Assembly (NCBI RefSeq): GCF_003044185.1
Contig: NZ_PYYB01000001.1
Span: 1 to 64,000 of the forward strand
Direction: 5' to 3'
DNA length: 64,000 nt
DNA from: Paraconexibacter algicola
GTDB lineage: Bacteria > Actinomycetota > Thermoleophilia > Solirubrobacterales > Solirubrobacteraceae
Shown here: in pieces, positions 17,341-25,513 of the stretch
Position numbering within the stretch: position 1 is the first letter of the stretch
Layout of the letters: every line of letters begins with the position of its first letter
Notes under the pieces: model-generated
Seen by the model: only the letters and a program-made list of their open reading frames with translations
What the model was told of the DNA's origin: nothing
Databases searched by the model: none
Position numbers and translations under genes: made by a program

Positions 17341-18582
17341 ATGATCAATCTCGAGACCCCCAAGAAGTTCCGGCCGCTCGTGGAGCAGGCCCATCAGGTC
17401 GCGGTGCACGTGATGCGCCCGATCAGCCGCAAGTACGACACCGCCGAGCACGAGCGCCCGGTCGAGCTGGACATGCTCGCCAAGCTCATCGACGGGATGA
17501 ACGACGGCGGCGAGACCGGCGGCGCGGGTGCCGCGGGCGTCGGCTCGCGCGACAGCGCCGAGCAGAACGGCAACGGCAACGGCGCCGGCCCGAAGAACAA
17601 GAACGGGTCGAACATGTCGACCGCGCTGTCGATCATGGAGACCTGCTGGGGCGACGTGGGCCTGACGCTCGCGATCCCCGGCCAGGGCCTGGGCAACTCC
17701 GCGATCGCCGCGGTGGCCACCGACGAGCAGCTCAAGCGCTACGGCGGCAAGTGGGCGTCGATGGCGATCACCGAGCCCGAGTCGGGCTCCGACAGCGCCT
17801 CGATCCGCACGACCGCGGTGCTCGACGAGGAGACCGGCGAGTACGTGCTCAACGGCGAGAAGATCTACGTGACCGCGGGTGAGCGCTGCGAGCTCGTCGT
17901 CGTGTGGGCGTCGCTGGACCGCTCGATCGGCCGCGCGGCGATCAAGTCGTTCATCGTCGAGCGGTCGAACCCGGGCATGAAGCTCGACCGGCTCGAGCAC
18001 AAGCTCGGCATCCGGGCGTCGGACACGGCCGCGTTCCGGCTGGAGGACTGCCGCGTGCCGAAGGAGGCGCTGCTCGGCAACCCGGAGATCGACACGAAGA
18101 AGGGCTTCGGCGGCGTCATGCAGACGTTCGACAACACCCGGCCGCTCGTCGCGGCGATGGCGGTGGGTGTCGCGCGGGCGTGCCTGGACCACACGCGCGA
18201 GGTCCTCACCGGCGCGGGCGTGGAGCTCGACGCGGACCGCCCGGCGCTGACGCAGTCCGCGGCGGCCGCGAAGTTCCTGGCGCTGGAGGCCGACTACGAG
18301 GCGGCGCGGCTGCTGACCCTCCAGGCGACCTGGATGGCCGACAACCGCAAGCCCAACTCGCTGCAGGCCTCGCTGGCCAAGGCGAAGGCGGGCCGCACGG
18401 GCGTCGATGTCGCGCTCGGCTGCATCGAGCTGTGCGGCGCGCACGGCTACGACGAGACCGAGCTGCTGGAGAAGTGGTCGCGCGACGCGAAGATCCTCGA
18501 CATCTTCGAGGGCACGCAGCAGATCCAGCTGCTCATCATCGCCCGCCAGCTGCTGAAGAAGACGAGCGCCGAGCTCAAGTAG
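17341..18582 (+). CDS. Acyl-CoA dehydrogenase (FadE24-like)
   Basis: The 413-residue protein has FAD-binding MAITEPESGSDSASI (~140), YVLNGEKIYVTAG (~165), and IFEGTQQIQ near the C-terminus with the candidate catalytic Glu. The opening PISRKYDTAEHERPVELD is typical of FadE24-type enzymes. Residues ~55-90 are a Gly/Asn/Ala-rich low-complexity insert, a disordered loop unusual for the core fold. It lies 27 bp after the first dehydrogenase with a possible GAGGAG ribosome site, so the two are probably co-translated as subunits of one FAD-linked acyl-CoA (possibly steroid side-chain) dehydrogenase. This is the last gene of the operon; a hairpin follows. Confidence 0.93.
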   Translation: MINLETPKKFRPLVEQAHQVAVHVMRPISRKYDTAEHERPVELDMLAKLIDGMNDGGETGGAGAAGVGSRDSAEQNGNGNGAGPKNKNGSNMSTALSIMETCWGDVGLTLAIPGQGLGNSAIAAVATDEQLKRYGGKWASMAITEPESGSDSASIRTTAVLDEETGEYVLNGEKIYVTAGERCELVVVWASLDRSIGRAAIKSFIVERSNPGMKLDRLEHKLGIRASDTAAFRLEDCRVPKEALLGNPEIDTKKGFGGVMQTFDNTRPLVAAMAVGVARACLDHTREVLTGAGVELDADRPALTQSAAAAKFLALEADYEAARLLTLQATWMADNRKPNSLQASLAKAKAGRTGVDVALGCIELCGAHGYDETELLEKWSRDAKILDIFEGTQQIQLLIIARQLLKKTSAELK

Positions 18583-18604
18583 CCGGTCCCGCTGCTGCGC
18601 CGTG

Positions 18605-18623
18605 GCTCACCGGTTCGGTGAGC
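18605..18623. terminator. Hairpin terminator after the fadE pair
   Basis: GCTCACCG, loop GTT, CGGTGAGC make a perfect 8-bp stem 22 bp after the dehydrogenase stop. No T-run follows. It separates the beta-oxidation operon from the toxin-antitoxin genes. Confidence 0.5.
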
Positions 18624-18650
18624 TGCGGCGCACGCGTCTACCATCGGCGG

Positions 18651-18857
18651 ATGGGAACACCGCGGATCACCGACGAGCTCGTCGCGGAGGTCGCGGCGGA
18701 GCTGCGCGACCGTTACGGGTTCGACTCCGATGACCTCCGCGCCCTCGGCGCCGCGCTCGCTGGGCGCGACTCGGATCGCCGCGCGTCGGAGAACCGCGCG
18801 TTCGCCGCGCGGTTCGTGGCCGAGCACCCGGACACCTTCGACCGACTCTCCCGCTGA
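18651..18857 (+). CDS. Putative antitoxin of a Doc-type TA pair
   Basis: The 68-residue acidic protein has an N-terminal part (ITDELVAEVAAELRDRYG) and a C-terminal amphipathic stretch (ENRAFAARFVAEHPDTFDRL). Its stop overlaps the start of the Doc-like gene (TGATG), the usual antitoxin-before-toxin arrangement. ATG 18651 lies 6 nt after TACCAT (18639-18644), a leaderless promoter signature. I recognise no Phd fold in so short a sequence; antitoxin function rests on position and size. It should neutralise the toxin by binding. Confidence 0.6.
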   Translation: MGTPRITDELVAEVAAELRDRYGFDSDDLRALGAALAGRDSDRRASENRAFAARFVAEHPDTFDRLSR

Positions 18858-19249
18858 TGATCCCGCGTTGGCGTCCGACGGTGGAGGACTACCTCGACCT
18901 CGCGGCCGTCGTGCTCGACACGGAGCACGGGACGCTGGCACGGCTTCCGCGCGCCGCGCTGGCCGAGTCCGCGGTCGAGGCGCCGTTCGCCTCCTTCGGC
19001 GGCCAGGAGGCCTACCCGGACCTGGTCGAGCAGGCGGCGGTGCTGGTCGAGCACCTGGTGCAGAATCACCCGCTTCCCGACGGGAACAAGCGTGCGGGCT
19101 TCCTGATGGCGGCGCGGTTCCTCGAGGCCAACGGTCGACCGTGGGGTCCGCAGGACGTGGAGCGGGACGCCGGGCTGATCGAGGAGCTCGCCGCGGGCCG
19201 CGTCTCACGGGCCGCGGTCACGGCCTGGATCACCGAGCGCAGCGGCTGA
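18857..19249 (+). CDS. Doc/Fic-family toxin
   Basis: The 130-residue protein contains HPLPDGNKRAGF near residue 75, the Fic/Doc core motif Hx[F/L]xDGNKR, and is of Doc length. Doc proteins phosphorylate EF-Tu and stop translation. The N-terminal helices (YLDLAAVVLDTEH, EAPFASFGGQEAYPD) match the death-on-curing subfamily. It overlaps the antitoxin stop by one base. The pair sits between core metabolic genes with no mobile element beside it, and GC content is as in its neighbours. Confidence 0.88.
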   Translation: MIPRWRPTVEDYLDLAAVVLDTEHGTLARLPRAALAESAVEAPFASFGGQEAYPDLVEQAAVLVEHLVQNHPLPDGNKRAGFLMAARFLEANGRPWGPQDVERDAGLIEELAAGRVSRAAVTAWITERSG

Positions 19250-19252
19250 GCG

Positions 19253-19699
19253 CTACTGGACGGACGCCGCCGCGTCGTCGAACGCCTCGGCACCGAGCGC
19301 CTCGCGCAGCTGGCCGAAGCGCACGCGGCGGGTGCTGGACCCCCGGGCGGGGATCGCGAGGTTCACGGCGCGGCCGTCGAACTCGCCGGTGATCGTGACG
19401 GGCACGTCGGTGATGACGCCGAGGTCGCGGGTCTCGATGCCGATCGGCTCGAGCACCTCGGGGGCGGCGCGCAGGCCCTCGCAGGCGGCCGCGGCGTCCG
19501 GCCAGGTCCCGCCGTCGGGCTCGCAGCGCAGCGTGAACGCGCGCGTGGAGCGGGGGCCCTGCAGCGTGATCGACAGCGACGACGCCGCCGTGACGTCGCG
19601 GGCGCGGTCGGTGCTGCCATCGCCGTCGTCGCCGCAGGCGGCGAGCCCGAGCAGCAGCGCCGTCGCGGCGGCGCCGAGGAGGACACGGGTCGTGGTCAT
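19253..19699 (-). CDS. Subtilisin-inhibitor-like lipoprotein
   Basis: The 148-residue precursor has a lipoprotein signal (hydrophobic LLGAAATALLLGLAAC, lipobox LAAC with Cys at ~22) followed by a ~115-residue domain. The segment LRCEPDGGTWPDAAAACEGL has the cysteine pair and Gly-Gly-x-x-Pro-Asp spacing of Streptomyces subtilisin inhibitor proteins. It would sit on the outer face of the membrane and could restrain secreted serine proteases. ATG 19699 overlaps the stop of the YunG-like gene (ATGA), so the two are co-translated. Its 3' end converges on the Doc gene, 3 bp away. Confidence 0.75.
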   Translation of the reverse strand: MTTTRVLLGAAATALLLGLAACGDDGDGSTDRARDVTAASSLSITLQGPRSTRAFTLRCEPDGGTWPDAAAACEGLRAAPEVLEPIGIETRDLGVITDVPVTITGEFDGRAVNLAIPARGSSTRRVRFGQLREALGAEAFDDAAASVQ

Positions 19700-20082
19700 G
19701 CGGTCAGCCCCAGTCGCTGGCGGACGCGCGCGGAGAGCAGCGCGCCCCGGTCGATGCCGGTGTCGGTCACGTACGGCTCGTCGGGCGCGGCGGGCCCGAG
19801 GGTCTCCCCCGCGCGGAACTGGTCGAGCGTCAGGTCGATCTCGATGCCGCCGGGCAGCCGGTTCCACGCGTGGCGCTCGCCGTCGATGTGGCTGCCGAAG
19901 ACGTCGGCCATGAGGATCTCCCCGCCGAGCAGCTCGCGCAGGACGATCGAGGTGACCGCGCACTGGCCGCGGGTGGGCACCTCGGGCGTCCACTCGTCGG
20001 GGTCGTCGCTGGTGTCGCGGCCCCACGACTCGCGGATCGCCGCCTCGATCGCGGCCAGGGTGAGCGTGGTGGTCTCGGGCAT
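19696..20082 (-). CDS. YunG-like protein of unknown function
   Basis: The 128-residue cytoplasmic protein has the pattern GQCAVTSIVLRELLGGEIL, then HAWNRLPGGIEIDLTLDQF. Cys and His in these segments resemble the YunG-like family, distantly like a cysteine-protease or transglutaminase fold (GQC...H-x-W-N...D); any catalytic role is speculation. It is the first gene of a two-gene unit with the inhibitor-like lipoprotein. The ATG at 20082 has no strong ribosome site. Confidence 0.7.
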   Translation of the reverse strand: MPETTTLTLAAIEAAIRESWGRDTSDDPDEWTPEVPTRGQCAVTSIVLRELLGGEILMADVFGSHIDGERHAWNRLPGGIEIDLTLDQFRAGETLGPAAPDEPYVTDTGIDRGALLSARVRQRLGLTA

Positions 20083-20111
20083 CCGTCCGCCACGCTAGCG
20101 GGCCGGGCCGC

Positions 20112-21062
20112 TCAGGGGGTCGTCGTCCAGCTGGCGCGCGGGTCGGGCAGCGGCGTGAGGTTCGCGACGATCGCGTCGCGGTGGGGCTCGAGCTGCGGCG
20201 GCAGGATCACGACCTCGCCGAGCCGCTCGAGCGGCACGTCGACGGTGAAGCCCGGCTCGTCGTCGGAGAGCTCGAAGAGCACGCCACTGGGCTCGCGGTA
20301 GTAGATCGCCTTGAAGTAGTGGCGGTCGATGATCGGGCTGGACTGCACGCCGGCCTGCTGCAGCCGCGCGAACCATGCCGGGTGGTCCTCGACCGTCGTG
20401 CCCCAGGCGACGTGGTGCACGGTACCGGCCCCGGGGATCGCCATCGCACCGGCGGGCGCCGGGTCGTAGGTGATCGTGCCGCCGCGACGCTCCCCGCGCA
20501 GCTCCCAGGTGCCGGGGCGCAGCTCGCGGGCGCCCATGAGCCGCTCCAGCAGCGCGCGGGAGCGCTCGGGGTCGTGCGTGTAGGCGCGCACGCCTTCGAA
20601 GCCGAGGAGGGCGTGCTCCGACGGGATCTCCGGATGGTGGGCGGCGAGCGGGGCGTCGGTGGTGTCGGCGACGACGAGGCCGATGCCGAGGCCCTCGGGG
20701 TCGGCGAAGACGAGGCCGTCGCGGCCGGTGACGTCGTCGGCGGCGCGCTCGGCGGTGATCCCCTCGGCGGCGAGCCGCGCGGTCCAGAAGTCGAGTGCGG
20801 CGGAGGAGCCGACGCGCCAGACGACGCGGTGGACCATGCCGGCCGCGGGGCGACCGCGGCGCGCTCCGGGGTACTCGAAGAACGTCATGTCGCTGCCGGG
20901 CCGGCCGTGCTCGGAGGCGTAGAAGAGGTGGTAGACGGACGGGTCGTCCTGGTTGACCGTCTTGGCGACGAGCCGCAGGCCGAGGACGCGCGCGTAGAAG
21001 TCGACGTTCCCGGCGGCGTCACCGGTGATGGCGCTGATGTGGTGGATGCCCTCGAGCTGCAT
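20112..21062 (-). CDS. Ring-cleaving dioxygenase, glyoxalase/VOC superfamily (MhqO-like)
   Basis: The 316-residue protein consists of two VOC repeats. It begins MQLEGIHHISAITGD (first metal His region); the second repeat has GTVHHVAWGT near 215 and FELSDDEPGF near 265 carrying the distal Glu. This arrangement fits extradiol hydroquinone-type dioxygenases such as MhqO/LinE relatives, Fe(II)-dependent and often induced by quinones. ATG 21062 has GGGAGGG upstream, while the next upstream start lacks one. The promoter region shared with the divergent DUF6416-like genes carries operator-like inverted repeats. Confidence 0.88.
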   Translation of the reverse strand: MQLEGIHHISAITGDAAGNVDFYARVLGLRLVAKTVNQDDPSVYHLFYASEHGRPGSDMTFFEYPGARRGRPAAGMVHRVVWRVGSSAALDFWTARLAAEGITAERAADDVTGRDGLVFADPEGLGIGLVVADTTDAPLAAHHPEIPSEHALLGFEGVRAYTHDPERSRALLERLMGARELRPGTWELRGERRGGTITYDPAPAGAMAIPGAGTVHHVAWGTTVEDHPAWFARLQQAGVQSSPIIDRHYFKAIYYREPSGVLFELSDDEPGFTVDVPLERLGEVVILPPQLEPHRDAIVANLTPLPDPRASWTTTP

Positions 21063-21086
21063 GGCGTGCCCTCCCGTCCGATGTGA

Positions 21087-21173
21087 TTGCACACGCAACT
21101 TTATCACGCGGCGCTTGACATTCTCTGCTTACTTGTATTTACTTATTTCACGCAAGTAAACGAATCGAGGAGA
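21087..21173. promoter_or_regulatory. Divergent promoter region with two inverted repeats
   Basis: On the dioxygenase side, TTGC-ACAC-GCAA (21087-21098) is a perfect 12-bp palindrome. On the other side, TTGACA (21115-21120) is a good -35 and the next ~40 bases are strikingly AT-rich for this genome. TTACTTG (21129-21135) and CAAGTAA (21153-21159) form an inverted repeat around the likely -10/start. GAGGAGA at 21167-21173 is the ribosome site of the plus-strand gene. The sites look like MarR-type operators. Confidence 0.6.
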
Positions 21174-21177
21174 TCAG

Positions 21178-21414
21178 ATGGACACGCCATCGACCACCAC
21201 CCCGCAGGACAAGCAGATCACCGTCGACGTCCCCGCCGACCGCGTCCCCGAGTTCTACGCGTTCTACGCGCGCTTCCTCGCGGGCCGGCCGCGTCCCGGA
21301 CGCCGCGGCCGCGGCCACCGCGGCGGCCCGCAGGGCCACCGCTGCGGCCACCCCCACCACGACCGCCACGGCGCCGACGCGCGCGACGCGCGGCCCCGGC
21401 CCGCGCAGGCCTGA
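21178..21414 (+). CDS. Short DUF6416-like N-domain protein with His/Arg-rich tail
   Basis: The 78-residue protein has an N-terminal half QITVDVPADRVPEFYAFYARFLAG that nearly repeats the N-terminus of the next gene. The second half is a Gly/Arg/His-rich tail (RGHRGGPQGHRCGHPHH) that could bind metal or nucleic acid. Ribosome site GAGGAG is strong. The stop overlaps the next start (TGATG), so the two proteins are translated together. I read it as a truncated or specialised paralogue of its neighbour; the function is unknown. Confidence 0.75.
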   Translation: MDTPSTTTPQDKQITVDVPADRVPEFYAFYARFLAGRPRPGRRGRGHRGGPQGHRCGHPHHDRHGADARDARPRPAQA

Positions 21415-21935
21415 TGGCCGACAAGGCCATCACGGTCGACGTCCCGGAGGACCGCGTCCCGGAGTTCTACCTCTGGTTCGCGGCCTTCCTGGCGTCGGAG
21501 CCGGGCGCCCCCGTTCCCGGCGGCCGGCCGGGCCCCGGACGTGGTGGCCCGTTCGGCCCCGGCGGTGGCGAGCCCGGCCATCGCCGGCGCCGGGGCTGGG
21601 TTCCGCCGGTCGAGGACGCCGCCCCGTGGACGGCCGACGACACCGCCGAGGCCGCCTGGCTCTACGGCAAGCTCGCGCCCCCCGCGCGCGCGCTCTTCGA
21701 CGCGCTGCTGGCCGCGCCCGGCACGCGGATCGCGGGCAACGACCTCGCCGCCCGCCTCGGGCTCGAGAAGGGCGCCCACGGCGTCGCGGGCATCCTCGCC
21801 TGGCCGGGCCGGTACTGCCGCAAGCTCGGCCGCGTCATGCCCGTCTCCACCGCCGGCCGCGACGACGGCGGCACCGACTACTACATGGAGCCCGAGGTCG
21901 CCGCCGTGTTCGCGGCCGCGGTCTCCGCCCGCTGA
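21414..21935 (+). CDS. DUF6416-like protein, probable winged-helix C-domain
   Basis: The 173-residue protein starts KAITVDVPEDRVPEFYLWFAAFLAS, followed by a Gly/Pro-rich linker (~35-60) and a C-terminal domain (~70-165) with LYGKLAPPARALFDALLAAPG, IAGNDLAARLGLEKG and VAGILAWPGRYCRKLGR. The helix pattern is like a winged helix used by DUF6416 proteins, which I recall as actinobacterial and uncharacterised. It is coupled to the 78-residue paralogue and divergent from a dioxygenase, so a regulatory or stress-sensing role is possible. Confidence 0.75.
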   Translation: MADKAITVDVPEDRVPEFYLWFAAFLASEPGAPVPGGRPGPGRGGPFGPGGGEPGHRRRRGWVPPVEDAAPWTADDTAEAAWLYGKLAPPARALFDALLAAPGTRIAGNDLAARLGLEKGAHGVAGILAWPGRYCRKLGRVMPVSTAGRDDGGTDYYMEPEVAAVFAAAVSAR

Positions 21936-21973
21936 CCGGCGGCGGCCCCCGGCACGGCCCGTAGCATCGGGTC

Positions 21974-22825
21974 GTGCCCGCCGCCCCCGACCCCCACGCG
22001 GCCGACGCCGACATCGGCCGCAGCGACCGCACGCTCGTCGCCCTCGCGGCCACGCGCGTGCCAACGCGACTGCGCCCGCGGTTCGCGCCGCTGCTGCGCC
22101 GCGGCGACCTCGCCGTCCTGCACGGCCTCGCCGAGGGCCTGCGCTTCCCCGTCGTCGCGGTCCCGCCCGGCCATCCGCACACGCGGCTGCTCCTGCTCGG
22201 CGACCTCGAGGCGCCGGTGCAGGAGGCGCTGCGCCGCTCCGTGCCCCCCGGGTCGGTGGTCTACGACATCGGCGCGAACATCGGCTTCTTCAGCGCGCTC
22301 GCCGGCCGCCTGACCGGGCCGACCGGGCGGGTCGTCGGCTTCGAGCCCGTCCCGCGGATCGCGGACCTCGCGCGCGCCGCGATCGCCCGCAACGGCCTCG
22401 CCGGACACGTCGAGATCCGCACCCAGGCGGTCGCCGCGACCGCCGGCACCGCCGCGCTGCACGTCGTCGGCGAGGCGTCGTGGTCGCACCTGGCCAGCCG
22501 CGGTCGTCACCCGGACACCGTCGCGACGATCGACGTCGAGGTCGTCGCCCTCGACGCGCTGCTGCAGGACGGCACGCCCCCGCCCGACGTCGTGAAGCTC
22601 GACGTGGAGGGCGCGGAGGTCGAGGCGCTGCGCGGCGCCACCGCGCTCCTGCGCGACCACCGACCCGTGCTCGTCGTCGAGCTGCACGACACCAACGACG
22701 AGGTCGCCGACCTGCTCGAGGACGCCGGCTACCGGCTGGAGAACCTCGACGGGCCCGAGCCCGTGCGGCAGGCCGGCGCGGTGCGGCTCCTCGCCCGGCC
22801 GAGCCGCGGCGTGACCACGTCGTGA
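21974..22825 (+). CDS. FkbM-family SAM-dependent methyltransferase
   Basis: The 283-residue protein has SAM motif VVYDIGANIGFFSALAG (~95), VVGFEPVPR (~115), and the family segment PDVVKLDVEGAEVEALRGA (~200). FkbM enzymes O-methylate hydroxyls of sugars, lipids or polyketides. GTG 21974 is 6 nt after TAGCAT (21962-21967), so it is probably leaderless. The gene converges on the mce operon, with four bases between the two stops. Confidence 0.9.
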   Translation: MPAAPDPHAADADIGRSDRTLVALAATRVPTRLRPRFAPLLRRGDLAVLHGLAEGLRFPVVAVPPGHPHTRLLLLGDLEAPVQEALRRSVPPGSVVYDIGANIGFFSALAGRLTGPTGRVVGFEPVPRIADLARAAIARNGLAGHVEIRTQAVAATAGTAALHVVGEASWSHLASRGRHPDTVATIDVEVVALDALLQDGTPPPDVVKLDVEGAEVEALRGATALLRDHRPVLVVELHDTNDEVADLLEDAGYRLENLDGPEPVRQAGAVRLLARPSRGVTTS

Positions 22826-22829
22826 GCGC

Positions 22830-24200
22830 TCAGCAGTCCGCGAGGATGCGCGGGTACTCGTAGCCGGAGTCCTTCAGGGCCTTGGGTCCCGAGATCGCCT
22901 TGCGGTTCACGGCGCTGTCCTTCCCGATCTGCCCGGGTTCCGGGATCGGGTTCCAGGTCAGCGGCGAGGCCTTCCCCAGCAGCCCGGTGCGCAGCAGCGT
23001 GTACGCGGCCTGGGTGACGTCGTCGGGCAGCCCGGCGAGGGAGTTCTCCCCGAGGATCGGCGTCAGGCGGATCAGGTGGCCGACCGCGTCGTAGCTGTTG
23101 GAGGCCGAGCCGAGCCCGATCACCGTGGCGATCGCGTCGTCGGTGTACGGCGCCGTGTAGCGGACCATCGGCGCGACCTGGCAGATGGTCCTGTGCAGCT
23201 GTGGGAGCGCCTTGACCAACGGCGCGGAGAGGGCGTCGACCCGCCGCAGCGTCGTGCGCAGCGGCGAGGCCGCGGCGCCGAGCTCGCGCACGACGTTGCG
23301 CGCCTGCTGCATCGCGGGCCGCAGGTTGGCGACCGGGGTGCGCAGGTCGCCGACGGTCGAGGCGAGCTCGCGGACGACGGGCGTCGCGGTCGTCGCCGTG
23401 CTGCGCAGCAGCGTGGTCGTCTCACGCACCTGGTTCAGCGTGCCGGGCAGCTCGCGGAGCGTCGCGGCCAGCTCGTCGTCCCGTGCGGCGACGGCGTCCA
23501 GGGCGACGAGCCCGCGGTTCGCGGTGGCGCGCACGGCCTCCCCGCGCTCGCCGACGGCGGCGCTCACGCGGCCGAGCCGGTCGACCAGCCGCGCGACCTG
23601 GGCGCGGTCCTCCGAGAGGACGCCGAAGAGGGTGCCGCCGTCGACGACGATCCTGGACGCCTCGCCGAGGGTGGTGTTGAGGTTCTCCCCTTGCCCGTCG
23701 ACGGCGCGGCCGGCGCCCTGGATGAGCGACCGCGCGGCGTCACGCTCCTTGCCGTCGAGCACGGAGAGCAGCTGGTCGACGTCCACGTACTCGTCGGCGC
23801 GCCCGATCGGCAGGATGTCGTCCTCGCCGAGCGCGCTCTCGGCCTTCCCGGGCGTGATCTCGATGTAGTTCTCCCCCACCGGCGTGCGCTGGCGCAGCGT
23901 CACGCGCGAGTCGGTCGGGACGGGGACGACGCGGTCGTCGGTGATGTCCATCTCGACGAGCGTGCCGTTGCCGTGCCGTGACACCTTCGCCACCCGGCCG
24001 ACCTGGGCGCCGGCCATCGCGACCTTCGCGCCCTTGCCGAGGGCCGAGGACGTCGGCACCAGGGCGCGCACGCGCGTCGTGTCCCCCTGACCGAGCGACC
24101 CGCCCAGGACGAGGAACCCGAGCAGGACGGCGATCGCACCACCGATCGCGACGACGACGGTGAGCAGGTGCAGCCGGTAGTTGCGGATCGGGCCGCCCAT
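22830..24200 (-). CDS. MCE family protein, sixth of the mce operon
   Basis: The 456-residue protein has one N-terminal membrane anchor (LLTVVVAIGGAIAVLLGFLVLGG, ~12-34) and an MlaD/MCE domain (~38-125; VPTSSALGKGAKVAMAGAQVG and RTPVGENYIEITPG). A long helical region follows (~150-380) that would build the periplasmic tunnel of the MCE hexamer. The C-terminus ends in Cys. Its start overlaps the preceding gene's stop (ATG 24200). As the last of six MCE subunits it occupies the mceF position. Role: lipid or sterol substrate passage to the YrbE permeases. Confidence 0.93.
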   Translation of the reverse strand: MGGPIRNYRLHLLTVVVAIGGAIAVLLGFLVLGGSLGQGDTTRVRALVPTSSALGKGAKVAMAGAQVGRVAKVSRHGNGTLVEMDITDDRVVPVPTDSRVTLRQRTPVGENYIEITPGKAESALGEDDILPIGRADEYVDVDQLLSVLDGKERDAARSLIQGAGRAVDGQGENLNTTLGEASRIVVDGGTLFGVLSEDRAQVARLVDRLGRVSAAVGERGEAVRATANRGLVALDAVAARDDELAATLRELPGTLNQVRETTTLLRSTATTATPVVRELASTVGDLRTPVANLRPAMQQARNVVRELGAAASPLRTTLRRVDALSAPLVKALPQLHRTICQVAPMVRYTAPYTDDAIATVIGLGSASNSYDAVGHLIRLTPILGENSLAGLPDDVTQAAYTLLRTGLLGKASPLTWNPIPEPGQIGKDSAVNRKAISGPKALKDSGYEYPRILADC

Positions 24201-25513
24201 CAGTGCTTGTCCTTCGCGGTCGGGACGCGGCCGCCGATGACCTTGCCGGGGGTGCACGCCTCGGGGGCGTACTCGTTGGGGTCGTTGAGCACGCTGCTGG
24301 ACTGGGCGCCGACCACGACGTTGCCGCGCGGGACGGGGCCGCGGGAGTCGCCGAACTTCGAGATCGACGCGTTCCACTGGAAGAACCCCTGGACGCCCTT
24401 CTTGCAGGCGGCCAGGTTGCGGGTGACCTTGTCGACCGTGTCGATCTGCGGGCGCAGCGCGCTGATCGCGGCGTCGAGGTCGCCGGCGACCGGGCGCAGG
24501 ACCTTCGCCAGCGGCACGAGGTCGCGGACGGGGCTGCGCAGCGCGGCGACCGCCGGGGCGAGGTCGCCGGCCAGGTCCTCGAGGCCGCGCAGCGCCGACG
24601 GCAGGTCGTCGGCGACCGGGCCGAGTGCCTGGAGCGCGCCGTCGACGTCGTCCAGCACGCCGCGTGTGGCGACGAAGCTCGAGTCGATGCTGGAGAGGGT
24701 CGTCGGCAGGCGGCGCAGGGTCGCGTCGAGATCGGGCGCGCCCTGCTGGAGGGTCGCGAGGGTCGCGCTGCCGGTCGTGAGCAGGCGACGCAGCAGCCGC
24801 TCGCGCTGCCCGAGCTCGCGGGTGAGGACGGCGGTGTTGTGCACGAGCCGGCGGACCTGGGGCCGACGTGCGGCGAGCTGGCGCGACACGCGGCCGGCGG
24901 CGTCCACGAACGGCACGACGGTGACGAAGACGTCGTGCAGCGACCGCCCTCTGTCCTTCATCCCGTTGCCGAGGTCGTCGAGGAGGGTCGAGAGGCGGGC
25001 GCGCTGGCTCGGCCCGAAGAGGTTGAGGACCTCGGAGATGTTCACCGGCAGCTCGGTCTGCGACGGCGCGAGCGGCTCGTCCGGGTCGGCGACGCCCGCG
25101 GCCTCCGTCCCGCGGTCCACGATGTCCAGGAACATGTCCTGCAGCGCCGTGTTGGGGCGCAGCTGTGCGCGTGCGTCCTTGTAGATGCGGCCGAACTCCG
25201 AGCGGACGCGGACCTTCAGGACCGGCTGGTCGCCCCGGACGTCGATCTGCTCGATCGTGCCGACCGGGACGCCCTTGAAGCGCACCTCGTTGATCCCCGG
25301 CTGCACCGCGGTGACATCGTCGACCGCGAAGGCGACCTCGCTCGTGTCGGCCAGGGAGTTCGGGCTGACGCGCGAGAGGATGAACAGCGCCAGGCCGAGG
25401 CCGAGCGCGAGGAACAGCGCGACGGTGACCGCGGGCTTCGCGCCACGGCGGACCTCGAGCGCGACGCGGGCGCGGTTGACGCCGCCGGTGCGGCGGTCGC
25501 GGGGATCGATCAT
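24200..25513 (-). CDS. MCE family protein, fifth of the mce operon
   Basis: The 437-residue protein has a membrane segment at ~28-46 (AVTVALFLALGLGLALFIL), an MCE domain at ~58-140 (VQPGINEVRFKGVPVG; ALQDMFLDIVDRG) and a long coiled-coil-like helical stretch (~165-360). In mycobacteria the fifth subunit (MceE) is a lipoprotein; here no lipobox is visible, so it is membrane-anchored. Start and stop both overlap the neighbours by single bases or ATGA, showing tight co-translation. Confidence 0.93.
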   Translation of the reverse strand: MIDPRDRRTGGVNRARVALEVRRGAKPAVTVALFLALGLGLALFILSRVSPNSLADTSEVAFAVDDVTAVQPGINEVRFKGVPVGTIEQIDVRGDQPVLKVRVRSEFGRIYKDARAQLRPNTALQDMFLDIVDRGTEAAGVADPDEPLAPSQTELPVNISEVLNLFGPSQRARLSTLLDDLGNGMKDRGRSLHDVFVTVVPFVDAAGRVSRQLAARRPQVRRLVHNTAVLTRELGQRERLLRRLLTTGSATLATLQQGAPDLDATLRRLPTTLSSIDSSFVATRGVLDDVDGALQALGPVADDLPSALRGLEDLAGDLAPAVAALRSPVRDLVPLAKVLRPVAGDLDAAISALRPQIDTVDKVTRNLAACKKGVQGFFQWNASISKFGDSRGPVPRGNVVVGAQSSSVLNDPNEYAPEACTPGKVIGGRVPTAKDKH

